Assembly (NCBI GenBank): GCA_003282145.1
Contig: QBZZ01000002.1
Span: 114,045 to 178,044 of the forward strand
Direction: 5' to 3'
Length of the DNA: 64,000 nt
Source: SAR116 cluster bacterium AG-337-N21
Lineage (GTDB): Bacteria > Pseudomonadota > Alphaproteobacteria > Puniceispirillales > Marisalimonadaceae
The notes below the pieces were generated by a model. It made no database searches and had not been told where the DNA came from. It saw nothing but the letters and a program-made list of their open reading frames with translations. The position numbers and the translations under genes are program-made. How positions within the stretch are numbered: position 1 is the stretch's first letter; each line of letters begins with the position of its first letter. Positions 8,413 through 19,801 of the stretch are shown here, one piece after another.

Positions 8413-9855
8413 ATGTCTCATATATCAAATTGTTTTAAAAATTATGGTCTAATAGTTAGTGTTAATATTTTTTTATTACTTTTTTCAATTAATTTAGCCA
8501 GTGCTAAGAGTGCCCCTGATAGTTTTGCAGATCTTGCTGAAAAACTTAGTCCTTCTGTTGTAAATATCTCTACCACCACAGTTATTGAGCAGAGATCAAG
8601 AGAAATGCCATCTTTTCCACCAGGTTCTCCATTTGAAGATTTTTTTAAACAATTTGAAAAGCCAAATGGTAAAAAAAGAAGAGCTCAATCCTTAGGTTCA
8701 GGTTTTATCATAGATGAAACTGGATATATTATTACTAATAATCATGTAATTGACAATGCTGAAAAAATTATGGTCATCTTATATGATGACACCTCCTTTG
8801 AGGCTAAAGTTGTTGGTAAGGATCCAAAAACAGATGTTGCGCTTTTAAAAATTGAGCCTGATAAAACAAAGTTAAAAGCTGTAGAATTTGCTGACTCTAA
8901 CGATCTTAGAGTAGGAGATTGGGTGATGGCAATTGGTAATCCTTTTGGATTTGGTGGTACAGTTACAGCCGGTATCGTATCCGCGAGGGGTAGAAATCTG
9001 TCAGGATCATATGATGATTACATTCAAACTGATGCATCAATTAATAGAGGTAATTCAGGTGGTCCACTATTTGATATGAATGGGAAAGTAGTAGGAATTA
9101 ATACTGCTATTTTCTCCCAATCTGGTGGATCAGTAGGTATTGGATTTGCCGTATCATCCAATTTAGCTAAACAGGTTACAGATCAACTTAAGGAATTTGG
9201 TAGAACAAAAAGAGGTTGGCTTGGTGTGCTCATTCAAGAAATTTCTAAAGAAATTGCTGAAAGTTTAGGTATGAAAACAGCAAAAGGTGCATTAGTTTCT
9301 TCAGCTACTGAGGGTGGTCCTGCTGAAAAAGCTGGTGTGAAAACTGGAGACGTTATATTAAAATTCAATAATATCGAAATTGAAAATATGAAAGAACTTC
9401 CAAAAGTTGTTGCTGGAACTCCTGTTGGTGAATCCGTTCCATTGGTAATCTTAAGAAACGGAAAAGAATTAACTCTTAACGTAACATTAGGTGAGCTTGA
9501 ATTAGCTGAGAAAGAAAATTTGATAGGTAAAACAAGTTCTAAAGATGTTAAATCTAAGCAATATGATAAACTAGGTTTTGTTGTTGAAGGGTTAAACAGC
9601 AAAAATAAGTCAAAATTCAAACTTAAGAACATTGATAAAGGTGTTATAATTACATCTGTCAAAGAAAATAGTCCTGCCCAAGATGCTGGTCTTACACCTG
9701 GTATGGTAATTATAAGAGTAGGTCAGATTGAGGTTAATTCTATTAAAGTTATTGATGAAGCAATTAAAAATGCGCTAAAGCAAAAAAGAAAAGCCATATT
9801 ATTATTAGTAAAAGTTGAAAATGGCAGTAGGTTTGTTGCATTGGAGTTAAAATAA
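8413..9855 (+). CDS. degP: Periplasmic serine protease DegP/DegQ (HtrA family)
   Basis: Envelope protease and chaperone with a signal peptide (about residues 1-31, ending near LASAKSA). The trypsin-like domain has the triad His111 (TNNHVIDNA), Asp141 (KTDVALLKI) and Ser215 (RGNSGGPLF). Two PDZ domains follow, the first near residues 265-350 (GWLGVLIQEIS) and the second near 380-475 (KGVIITSVKENSPAQDAG). At 480 residues it matches the DegP/DegQ two-PDZ architecture; the choice between these names cannot be made from sequence. It follows hflKC, consistent with a protein-quality-control locus. Confidence 0.95.
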   Translation: MSHISNCFKNYGLIVSVNIFLLLFSINLASAKSAPDSFADLAEKLSPSVVNISTTTVIEQRSREMPSFPPGSPFEDFFKQFEKPNGKKRRAQSLGSGFIIDETGYIITNNHVIDNAEKIMVILYDDTSFEAKVVGKDPKTDVALLKIEPDKTKLKAVEFADSNDLRVGDWVMAIGNPFGFGGTVTAGIVSARGRNLSGSYDDYIQTDASINRGNSGGPLFDMNGKVVGINTAIFSQSGGSVGIGFAVSSNLAKQVTDQLKEFGRTKRGWLGVLIQEISKEIAESLGMKTAKGALVSSATEGGPAEKAGVKTGDVILKFNNIEIENMKELPKVVAGTPVGESVPLVILRNGKELTLNVTLGELELAEKENLIGKTSSKDVKSKQYDKLGFVVEGLNSKNKSKFKLKNIDKGVIITSVKENSPAQDAGLTPGMVIIRVGQIEVNSIKVIDEAIKNALKQKRKAILLLVKVENGSRFVALELK

Positions 9856-9859
9856 AAAA

Positions 9860-10774
9860 TCAGAAAATTATTTGGTTGTCACTATACCCTTGTGCATACA
9901 ATAATCCTAGAAGATTTGTTGTTTTAAAATGAATATTAGCTTCTTTTTCTAAGACTTTTTTACCATTATATGAAACTCCTAAACCAGCTTTTTTAATCAT
10001 TTCAACATCATTTGCTCCATCTCCAACACATATTGTCTCTTCATAATCTAGTTTGTTTTTTTTTACATAATCATCTAAATACCAAACTTTTGCATGTTTA
10101 TCTAAAATTGGGTCTATAACTTTACCTGTTAGATACATTTTGTTTAAATTGTTAGGACAAATTTCAAGTGAATTAGCATGTGCATGTTCAAAACCCAGGT
10201 ATTTTTTTAAATAATCTGTTAAAAAGGTAAAACCACCAGACACAAGAACAGTAATTGAATTATTGTGCTTCATAGTTTTAATTAACTCTATTGCTCCATC
10301 ATTGATATTTATACTTTTTTTTAATTCTTCTAATATCTCAGATGGTTGATCCTTAAGAATTGCTACCCTCTCCAATAATGCTTTTTTAAAATCAATTTTA
10401 CCATTCATTGCCTCATTCGTAATCTTAGTAACTTCTTTTCCTTTGCCAATCTGCTTAGCAAGTTCATCTAGACTTTCTTCTTTAATTATAGTGCTATCCA
10501 TGTCAGCTAAAAGCAATTTTTTTTTCCTACCTTTTGTTTCTTTTATAAAATTACAGTCAATATTATTTTGCAAAAGGAAATTTTTAATAAATTTTTTAAG
10601 CTCTGAATTTATCTCATTATTTTTAATTTCTAACTCATAAGCTCTTTGTGAGCTTAATTCTCTAAAATTTGTCTCTTTAAATGATATCTCTTCCAATGTT
10701 TTTAACAAATAATTTAGAATATCATTGTCAATTTTTTTTTCTGTAGTATTAGAAATTAATAAAAATTGTTTCAT
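9860..10774 (-). CDS. serB: Phosphoserine phosphatase
   Basis: Last step of serine synthesis, hydrolysing O-phosphoserine; a HAD-superfamily enzyme. The nucleophile aspartate lies in LLADMDSTIIKEESLDE (near residue 92), motif II serine in VLVSGGFTFLTDYL and motif III/IV in CVGDGANDVEMIKKAGLGVSY. An N-terminal region of about 85 residues precedes the HAD domain, as in most proteobacterial SerB proteins. It converges on degP with a 4-bp gap and is divergent from miaA across only 29 bp. Confidence 0.94.
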   Translation of the reverse strand: MKQFLLISNTTEKKIDNDILNYLLKTLEEISFKETNFRELSSQRAYELEIKNNEINSELKKFIKNFLLQNNIDCNFIKETKGRKKKLLLADMDSTIIKEESLDELAKQIGKGKEVTKITNEAMNGKIDFKKALLERVAILKDQPSEILEELKKSININDGAIELIKTMKHNNSITVLVSGGFTFLTDYLKKYLGFEHAHANSLEICPNNLNKMYLTGKVIDPILDKHAKVWYLDDYVKKNKLDYEETICVGDGANDVEMIKKAGLGVSYNGKKVLEKEANIHFKTTNLLGLLYAQGYSDNQIIF

Positions 10775-10803
10775 GAAGTATTAGTTATATTATTGTATTT
10801 ATT

Positions 10804-11727
10804 ATGTCTAGTTTAATGCATGTCGATACATTGTTTGATCTATCAAAGAATAGTTATTCTTTTGTTAACGATATGATTATAATTGCAGGTCCTACAGGTG
10901 TTGGAAAGTCCAAAATAGCAATAGAGTTAGCCAAAAAGGTTAATGGTGTTCTAATAAATGCTGATTCAGTTCAATTATATAAAGATCTTTCATTGTTATC
11001 TGCAAGACCTTCAAAAGTAGATATTAAAAAAGTTCCTCATTTTTTATATGGCTATGTAGACTCTGATATTAATTATTCAGTTGTAGACTGGCTCTTAGAG
11101 CTAAAAAAAACATTATCTCAAATAGAATTAGACAATAAGATACCTATTTTAGTTGGAGGTTCAGGGTTATATATAAATGCGGTAATAAATGGCCTAGTTA
11201 ATATTCCATTAATTTCAGAAACAATTAAAAAACAAAGTTTAATAAAATTCAATGAGGTTGGGATGGAAAAGTTTAGACAAATCAATTTTCAAATTGATCC
11301 TAAGTTTATACAAAATAATAATGATAAACATAGATTACTCAGAGCTTATAGCATTTTTCTTCAAACAAAAAAAAATATATCTTTCTGGTACGAGCAGCCT
11401 AGAGTTAAAACTGTAAACAAAAATATTTATTCATTTTTTATAACGTCAGAACGAAAATCAATATATAAAAAATGTGAAACTAGATTTGAAGATATGCTTG
11501 CTAAAGGAGCTATAGGTGAAGTTAAAAAATTACATAATTCAAATATTGACAGATCACTTCCCATTTCAAAAAGTTTAGGAGTTAAATGGCTATTAAGTTA
11601 TTTAGATAATCACATTTCATATGAAGAGGCTGTGAAATTAACTAAAAGAGATACTAGAAGATATGTTAAAAGACAATTTACATGGTTTACGCACAATTAT
11701 ATTCCGTATAAGATAATAAATGTGTAA
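10804..11727 (+). CDS. miaA: tRNA dimethylallyltransferase
   Basis: Adds the isopentenyl group to A37 of tRNAs that read codons starting with U. The P-loop is in IAGPTGVGKSKIAIEL, followed by NADSVQLYKDLSLLSARPS and VGGSGLYINAVINGL. The start is uncertain. The first ATG (10804) gives a 23-residue extension before the usual beginning, and lies only 29 bp from the divergent serB start. The ATG at 10873 gives MIIIAGPTGVGKS, which resembles most homologues and would leave room for promoters. Neither has an obvious ribosome binding site. The C-terminal YVKRQFTWF is the normal MiaA ending. Confidence 0.93.
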   Translation: MSSLMHVDTLFDLSKNSYSFVNDMIIIAGPTGVGKSKIAIELAKKVNGVLINADSVQLYKDLSLLSARPSKVDIKKVPHFLYGYVDSDINYSVVDWLLELKKTLSQIELDNKIPILVGGSGLYINAVINGLVNIPLISETIKKQSLIKFNEVGMEKFRQINFQIDPKFIQNNNDKHRLLRAYSIFLQTKKNISFWYEQPRVKTVNKNIYSFFITSERKSIYKKCETRFEDMLAKGAIGEVKKLHNSNIDRSLPISKSLGVKWLLSYLDNHISYEEAVKLTKRDTRRYVKRQFTWFTHNYIPYKIINV

Positions 11728-11791
11728 TAAAATTTTAAATTTAATAATATAATTATAATTTTATATTATCATGTTGACGATTTATAAAATT

Positions 11792-11803
11792 GTTGTTAAC
11801 AAC
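11792..11803. promoter_or_regulatory. 12-bp palindrome in the ilvB leader
   Basis: GTTGTTAACAAC is a perfect 12-bp palindrome 35 bp before the ilvB start. A TTGACG at 11774-11779 just upstream could be a -35 box, which would put the palindrome over the -10/start region, a usual place for an operator. No leader peptide rich in Ile, Leu or Val codons was seen, so classical attenuation is not supported. Confidence 0.35.
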
Positions 11804-11838
11804 CAATCTGATTAATTAATATGAAAGAATTATAAAAA

Positions 11839-13602
11839 ATGACTGCTGATAAAACAATTACTGGTGCGGAAGCTGTAATAAAAGCTTTAGTTGAAAATGG
11901 TGTAGAAATTATATTTGGATACCCAGGGGGAGCTGTTTTACCTTTATATGATGCTATATTTGATAATAAAAATATCAAACACATATTAGTAAGACACGAA
12001 CAAGCAGCTGTGCATGCAGCTGAGGGATATGCTCGTTCAACAGGTAAAGTTGGTTGCGTTTTAGTTACATCTGGACCTGGTGCGACTAATGCAATTACAG
12101 GATTGACTGATGCACTTATGGATTCAATACCTGTTATTTGTCTTAGTGGTCAAGTACCAACACATTTAATTGGAACTGACGCATTTCAAGAGGCCGACAC
12201 TACTGGTATATCAAGACCATGTACTAAACATAATTACTTAGTAAAGAATGCAAACAAATTGTGTGATATTATTCATGAATCTTTTGAAATTGCCTCAACT
12301 GGAAGACCAGGGCCAGTGCTCATTGACTTGCCAAAAGATATTCAGCTTACTAGGGTTCAATACGATAAAAAAATTGATAAAACTAAAAATAAATTAATTA
12401 AAAATAAGTCAAAGATTGATCCAAAAGTAATTACTAAAGTCGCTGAGCTTCTTATAAGTGCAGAAAGACCTATTATTTATGGTGGTGGTGGAGTAATTAA
12501 TGCAGGTCCTAAAGCATCTAATCTTTTAACAGAGTTAGTTGATTTATTAAATTCTCCAGTAACACTTACATTGATGGGATTAGGTTCGGTATCAAATGAT
12601 CATAAAAATTTCTTAGGAATGCTTGGAATGCATGGAACTTATGAAGCCAACTTGGCCATGCATAATTGTGATGTCATGCTTAATGTTGGTGCTCGTTTTG
12701 ATGATAGAGTTACGGGTAGGTTAAATGCTTTTGCTCCTAAATCAAAAAAAATTCATATAGATATAGATAAATCTTCAATTAATAAAGTCGTCTCCGTGGA
12801 TTTTGGCTTAATTGGGGATTGTAAAGAGGTTTTAACTACACTAATTCAAGAAATAAAAAAGTTACACAACCAAAAAAAATTGAAAACAAAAATAAATTGG
12901 TGGGCTCAAATAAATGATTGGAAAAAGATAAATTCTTTAGGTTTTAAACAAATAGGCAAAAATATAAAACCACAACAAGCTATAAAATCTTTATATGATA
13001 GGACAAAACACATTGACACTTATGTTACTACAGAAGTTGGTCAACATCAGATGTGGGCTGCTCAATATTTTGGTTTCTCAAAGCCCAATCATTGGATGAC
13101 ATCTGGAGGTTTAGGCACTATGGGGTATGGTCTTCCATCTTCAATGGGTGTTCAAATAGCTCATCCAGATTCTTTGGTAATTGATATTTCTGGGGAAGCC
13201 TCTTTTTTAATGAACATGCAAGAGCTTTCAACAATTGTTCAATATAAATTACCAGTAAAAATCTTTATTTTAAACAATCAATGGATGGGTATGGTAAGGC
13301 AGTGGCAAGAATTAAATCATGGATCAAGATATAGCGAAAGTTATACGGAATCTTTGCCTGATTTTGTTTTGTTAGCAAAAAGTTTTGGTATTAAAGGTTT
13401 GAGAGTTGAAGAAATAGATAAGTTAAACCAAACAATTGATGAAATGATTGAGACTAAAGGTCCAGTAATTGCTGATATTAGAGTTGAGAAAGAGGAAAAC
13501 TGCTTTCCAATGATACCCTCTGGTGCCGCTCATAATGAGATGATTTTAGGATCTGAGGATAAGCCAAAAGATACTTCAGATGCAGGTTTGGCATTAGTAT
13601 AA
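11839..13602 (+). CDS. ilvB: Acetolactate synthase, large (catalytic) subunit
   Basis: ThDP-dependent enzyme that makes acetolactate or acetohydroxybutyrate, the first common step to Val, Leu and Ile. The N-terminal domain has GYPGGAVLPLYDA and the catalytic glutamate in RHEQAAVHAAEGYAR. The FAD region carries LGMLGMHGTYEANLAM and ARFDDRVTGRL, and the ThDP/Mg site is near GEASFLMNMQEL and NNQWMGMVRQWQ. The length (587) is standard. It heads ilvB-ilvH-ilvC, with a 10-bp gap to ilvH. Confidence 0.97.
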   Translation: MTADKTITGAEAVIKALVENGVEIIFGYPGGAVLPLYDAIFDNKNIKHILVRHEQAAVHAAEGYARSTGKVGCVLVTSGPGATNAITGLTDALMDSIPVICLSGQVPTHLIGTDAFQEADTTGISRPCTKHNYLVKNANKLCDIIHESFEIASTGRPGPVLIDLPKDIQLTRVQYDKKIDKTKNKLIKNKSKIDPKVITKVAELLISAERPIIYGGGGVINAGPKASNLLTELVDLLNSPVTLTLMGLGSVSNDHKNFLGMLGMHGTYEANLAMHNCDVMLNVGARFDDRVTGRLNAFAPKSKKIHIDIDKSSINKVVSVDFGLIGDCKEVLTTLIQEIKKLHNQKKLKTKINWWAQINDWKKINSLGFKQIGKNIKPQQAIKSLYDRTKHIDTYVTTEVGQHQMWAAQYFGFSKPNHWMTSGGLGTMGYGLPSSMGVQIAHPDSLVIDISGEASFLMNMQELSTIVQYKLPVKIFILNNQWMGMVRQWQELNHGSRYSESYTESLPDFVLLAKSFGIKGLRVEEIDKLNQTIDEMIETKGPVIADIRVEKEENCFPMIPSGAAHNEMILGSEDKPKDTSDAGLALV

Positions 13603-13612
13603 GGTATTTAAT

Positions 13613-14164
13613 ATGTCAGTATATCAAAATAATGAAATCAATGAGGAAGAAACTTCAAGAACATTATCTCTTGTTGTTGACAACCAACCAGGAACGTTAG
13701 CTAGAGTAATCGGTCTATTTTCAGGCAGAGGTTATAATATTGAAAGTCTTACAGTAACGGAAATAGATAATGCGCGAAACTTATCTAGAATTTCACTTGT
13801 TACAAGAGGGACTTCTATGACTATTGAACAAATAAAGTCTCAATTATTAAGAATTGTACCTGTTCATATAGTTAGAGATTTAACACTTGAAGGCCCATTT
13901 ATCGAGAGTGAATTGGCCTTAGTTAAGGTTGTCATAAAAGGTGCCAATAGGGTTGAAGCCTTACGAATTGCAGAAACATTTAGAGCAAGAACATTAGATG
14001 TAACTTTATCCAGTTTTGTCTTTGAATTGACTGGTAAGCCATCCAAGATAGATGCCTTTATAGAATTGATGCAATCATTAGGTGATACAGAAATTTCTAG
14101 AACTGGAGTTTCAGCTATTTCAAGAGGGAATAAAACGGAAACAAAATTACTAGAACAAATTTAA
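13613..14164 (+). CDS. ilvH: Acetolactate synthase, small (regulatory) subunit
   Basis: Activates the IlvB catalytic subunit and confers feedback inhibition by valine. It contains an N-terminal ACT domain (LSLVVDNQPGTLARVIGLFSGRGYN without its middle residues listed here spans about residues 18-42) with the SGRGYNIESL motif, and a C-terminal regulatory half ending in a conserved RTGV segment. The length of 183 residues fits the long proteobacterial form. The gene is tightly linked to ilvB upstream; ilvC follows 56 bp later, behind a good AAGGAG box. Confidence 0.96.
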   Translation: MSVYQNNEINEEETSRTLSLVVDNQPGTLARVIGLFSGRGYNIESLTVTEIDNARNLSRISLVTRGTSMTIEQIKSQLLRIVPVHIVRDLTLEGPFIESELALVKVVIKGANRVEALRIAETFRARTLDVTLSSFVFELTGKPSKIDAFIELMQSLGDTEISRTGVSAISRGNKTETKLLEQI

Positions 14165-14169
14165 CTTAA

Positions 14170-15240
<1,071 letters not shown>

Positions 15241-15296
15241 TATTTATTAATTTTCTAATATAAGATATTAATCAAAAGTAGTTTAATTCTAATTAA

Positions 15297-16370
<1,074 letters not shown>

Positions 16371-16404
16371 TTTCAATTTAAAAATTATTAATGAGTGAGA
16401 AAAG

Positions 16405-17340
16405 ATGGTTTCAGGTAAGCCGTCAAAAATCAAAATATTAAAGGGTGGAAAAAACTTTAACTTATTTTTAGTTCTTTTATGTCTTACACTTGTATTTTTA
16501 GGCAAATTAGATCTTGTAGCTGTAAGGAATATTAAATCTTTTTTTTCTGATTTTCTAGCACCAGTTACCTATGCTTTCAACAAACCAGTTAAAGAAATAG
16601 CTGGGGTTCTTGAAGATGTTAAATCAGCTAGTTCTTTAAGAGACGAAAATATTAGATTGAAAAGCGAATTAAGAAGAATTAAGTTACTGAATAGTAAAGT
16701 TGCAAGTCAAGAACTGGAACTATTTGAATTAAGAGAACTATTAAAAGTTTTACCTAAAAATAAAAATAACATTGTTACTGGTAGAGCTATTACGGCACCA
16801 GGTGGGATTTTTGCTAACACAGTATTAATTAATGCAGGTAAAGATTATGGCATAAAAATTGGCCAACCTGCTATTTCCTCATATGGCTTCGTTGGTTATG
16901 TTGTAAATGTAGGCTTAAAAACCAGTAGAGTACTTTTAACTATAGACATTAATTCAATGATTCCTATTTATTTGACAGAAAGTAATTGGCCAGCGGTAGC
17001 TCAGGGACAAAATGGAGATCTTTTAATAATTAAATTTCTTTCGTCTGACGCTAAGCCAATAGACGGTGAAGTGGTTGAGACATCCGGACATGGTGGAAGA
17101 TTACCTCCAGGAATAAATGTAGGGAAAATATTTAAAAGCTTTTCAGGGACTTATTTTGTCAGACCTGCAGTAGATTTTCATAGACTGACATATATTTCTA
17201 TAATTACTAATCAAAAAAAAAATATAGCTAACTTGGATGGTTTCCAGGGTTTTGCACCTTTACAAAAACCAAAAAAACCACAAGTTCTTAAAGGTTTAGA
17301 CTCAAGTGGTACAAGAAAAATAGAAAGAGTAGAAGATTGA
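16405..17340 (+). CDS. mreC: Rod-shape-determining protein MreC
   Basis: Bitopic inner-membrane protein that links MreB, PBP2 and RodA in the periplasm. One membrane segment is near residues 15-35 (FNLFLVLLCLTLVFLG), followed by a coiled coil (SLRDENIRLKSELRRIKLL) and the beta-barrel region with GFVGYVVNVG and LLTIDINSMIPIY. Length 311 is in the family range. The ATG at 16405 follows a GAGAAAAG stretch. Its stop (TGA) overlaps the TTG start of mreD. Confidence 0.95.
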   Translation: MVSGKPSKIKILKGGKNFNLFLVLLCLTLVFLGKLDLVAVRNIKSFFSDFLAPVTYAFNKPVKEIAGVLEDVKSASSLRDENIRLKSELRRIKLLNSKVASQELELFELRELLKVLPKNKNNIVTGRAITAPGGIFANTVLINAGKDYGIKIGQPAISSYGFVGYVVNVGLKTSRVLLTIDINSMIPIYLTESNWPAVAQGQNGDLLIIKFLSSDAKPIDGEVVETSGHGGRLPPGINVGKIFKSFSGTYFVRPAVDFHRLTYISIITNQKKNIANLDGFQGFAPLQKPKKPQVLKGLDSSGTRKIERVED

Positions 17341-17861
17341 TTAAAAATTATATAATTGCCCATATTTTAAATGGATTTTATAAAAATTTTATATATTTAA
17401 TTTTTTTGTTTTTCATTATAAATTTTGAAAAATCATTAAGTTTCTTTTCACTATTTAAAATAGCAACTCCAAGTTTGATTTCTATTATAATTTATATTTT
17501 CATAAAAAAACTAAATTTGGTTCCTTCTTATTTTATTCTATTTCTGGTAGGTTGTATCAACGATATTTTAATGGGCAGTAATTTAGGTACTACGCCAGTT
17601 TTTCTAATTTTAATTAAATTTTTTAGCGAAGGTTTACTTTTTGACAATTTTAATAAAAATGATCGACAAGATTGGATATCTTTTACAGTAATATTCCTGG
17701 CATCTTTTTCCATAGTTTTTTTTATAAATATCCTTCTTAATTCCTCTCTTCCTGACTTTAGTCCGGTATTTTATTATGTTGGGACGACTTTGATATTTTT
17801 TCCAGTTATAAATTTAAGTATTAATTTTATATTTTTTATTAAAAGATTATTAAAAAGTTAA
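17337..17861 (+). CDS. mreD: Rod-shape-determining membrane protein MreD
   Basis: Small multi-spanning membrane protein of the elongasome. About five to six hydrophobic segments are visible, with the family-like stretch SYFILFLVGCINDILMGSNL (about residues 62-81). The start is a TTG inside the last codons of mreC (4-base overlap), the usual tight coupling of mreCD. Sequence is poorly conserved in this family; the assignment rests on topology, length (174) and its place between mreC and mrdA. Confidence 0.88.
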   Translation: MIKNYIIAHILNGFYKNFIYLIFLFFIINFEKSLSFFSLFKIATPSLISIIIYIFIKKLNLVPSYFILFLVGCINDILMGSNLGTTPVFLILIKFFSEGLLFDNFNKNDRQDWISFTVIFLASFSIVFFINILLNSSLPDFSPVFYYVGTTLIFFPVINLSINFIFFIKRLLKS

Positions 17862-17864
17862 AAT

Positions 17865-19784
17865 ATGAAGAATAAAAGCCAAAAAAAATTAGAACAAACA
17901 ATTTCTAGAAGATTTCTTTTCCTTTCTTTGCTTAAAGGTTCCATTATTGGAACAATTGGCTGGAAATTATTTGACCTGCAATTAGTGGAAAATAGGAAAT
18001 ATGAAAAACTTTCTGACAATAATCAATTTAATTATAGAATCATAGCGCCTGAAAGAGGAAGAATACTAGATAGAAAAATGAGACTTCTAGCAGGAAATAT
18101 GGATGGATTTTCTCTTGTTTTAAATTGGAACAAACACTTAAATGTTCATCAAATTATAGAAAATATATCTGCAATTATTATTTTAAATGAAAAAGATATT
18201 AATAATTTTTATAATAAAATCAGATATCAGAAAAATAATTTTTCAAAGCAAATCCTAATTACCAAAAATTTGTCTCAAAAAGATGTAGCAAAGTTGGCGG
18301 TTAGAATTATTGAGTTTCCAGAGATAAGTTTTTCCATGTCTAAAAGACGAGTGTATCCACAGGGTATAATTGCAGGTCACATAACAGGCTATACTGGTCC
18401 CTATTCAAAAAATATTGAAAATAATGCTCTACATGGGATAGATGTAGGTAAAAGAGGATTAGAAAAGTTTTTTGATGCTCAATTAAGAGGTGAATTTGGT
18501 AGAAAGAGAAATGAGGTAACATCTAAGGGCTATGTGATTGACTCACAGATTTATGAAAATACAAAGCCAGGTTTAGATATACAAGTATCTTTAGATATGA
18601 AGCTTCAAGCCTTTGCTGTTGAGAGGCTTCAAAAGGGTAATTATGACTTAGTTTTTGTTGATAGCAAAAATATAAAAAATCAAATAAGCAAACTAAAAAA
18701 TTTTAGTTATGTAAGTAAAAATTACGTTTACATAAATAAGAAAAAAAAGGTTGTTAATCCTCAATCTGGCTCTTTAATTGTTATGGACATTAATAATGGT
18801 GAAATTCTTTGTTCTGTTTCGTCGCCTGGCTTTGATCCAAATATTTTTTCAACGGACCTAGAAGTTGATGATTGGAATTATGTCAAAAATAACTCTAGAT
18901 CTCCTCTTTTAAATAGAAGCATGGCAGGTGTATATCCACCAGGTTCTACAATTAAGATGGCAGTTGCTTTGGCTGCTTTGGAAAGTGGTATTATAGATTA
19001 TAAAACTAGATTTTTTTGCAATGGATCAAAGGAGGTAGGCACTAGTAAATTTCACTGTTGGGCAAAAGATGGACATGGAAATCTGAATTTAATGGAAGCA
19101 ATTGAACAATCATGTGATGTTTTTTTTTATGAGTTAGGATTAAAGGTTGGAATTGACAAAATAGCACTTATGATGAAAAAACTAGGTTTAGGCCAGTACT
19201 ATGATATTCAGATTCATGATAGAGCTAAGGGTGTTGTTCCAAATATTGAATGGAAATTGAAACGAGACGGATTAAATTGGTCTCTAGGAGAAACTCTAAA
19301 TGCTTCAATTGGTCAGGGTTATATATTAACAACACCTCTTCAACTGGTAACTATGGTTTCTAGAATTGCAAATAGTAAATTTGCAGTGAATCCTTCTTTA
19401 AAAATGTCCTCAGAAAATAAAAAATTTAAAATGTTGAATATTAATAATGAACATTTACATTTTATTAAAAAAGCAATGGAAAAGGTAGTTGTCGGAAAAA
19501 AAGGAACTGCAAGAAATTATAAAATAGGATCTAAAAATATAGAGATGGCTGGTAAAACAGGTACGGTTCAAGTTGTTCGAATTACTGAGTTGGAAAGAGA
19601 GCAAGGGTTAATTAAAAATGAAGACCGACCTTGGGAAAAAAGAGATCACGCTTTATTTGTAGGATATGCTCCTACAATTAATCCTAAATATGCTATAAGT
19701 GTAGTAGTTGAGCATGGAGGTAGTGGCTCTTCAGTTGCAGCACCAATTGCAAGGGATGTCTTTAAACATTTATTTAAATTGTAG
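17865..19784 (+). CDS. mrdA: Penicillin-binding protein 2 (elongasome transpeptidase)
   Basis: Cross-links new lateral peptidoglycan together with RodA. An N-terminal membrane anchor (about residues 18-40) is followed by the PBP dimerisation region (APERGRILDRKMRLLAGN). The transpeptidase domain has the SxxK serine in YPPGSTIKMAV, the SxN-like SCD motif in EQSCDVFFYELG, and KTGT in MAGKTGTVQVV. Length is 639. An insertion of about 30 residues rich in K and N lies near position 270 (KNIKNQISKLKNFSYV). The gene begins 3 bp after mreD. Confidence 0.96.
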   Translation: MKNKSQKKLEQTISRRFLFLSLLKGSIIGTIGWKLFDLQLVENRKYEKLSDNNQFNYRIIAPERGRILDRKMRLLAGNMDGFSLVLNWNKHLNVHQIIENISAIIILNEKDINNFYNKIRYQKNNFSKQILITKNLSQKDVAKLAVRIIEFPEISFSMSKRRVYPQGIIAGHITGYTGPYSKNIENNALHGIDVGKRGLEKFFDAQLRGEFGRKRNEVTSKGYVIDSQIYENTKPGLDIQVSLDMKLQAFAVERLQKGNYDLVFVDSKNIKNQISKLKNFSYVSKNYVYINKKKKVVNPQSGSLIVMDINNGEILCSVSSPGFDPNIFSTDLEVDDWNYVKNNSRSPLLNRSMAGVYPPGSTIKMAVALAALESGIIDYKTRFFCNGSKEVGTSKFHCWAKDGHGNLNLMEAIEQSCDVFFYELGLKVGIDKIALMMKKLGLGQYYDIQIHDRAKGVVPNIEWKLKRDGLNWSLGETLNASIGQGYILTTPLQLVTMVSRIANSKFAVNPSLKMSSENKKFKMLNINNEHLHFIKKAMEKVVVGKKGTARNYKIGSKNIEMAGKTGTVQVVRITELEREQGLIKNEDRPWEKRDHALFVGYAPTINPKYAISVVVEHGGSGSSVAAPIARDVFKHLFKL

Positions 19785-19801
19785 TAAAGTAAAAAAATAT
19801 T

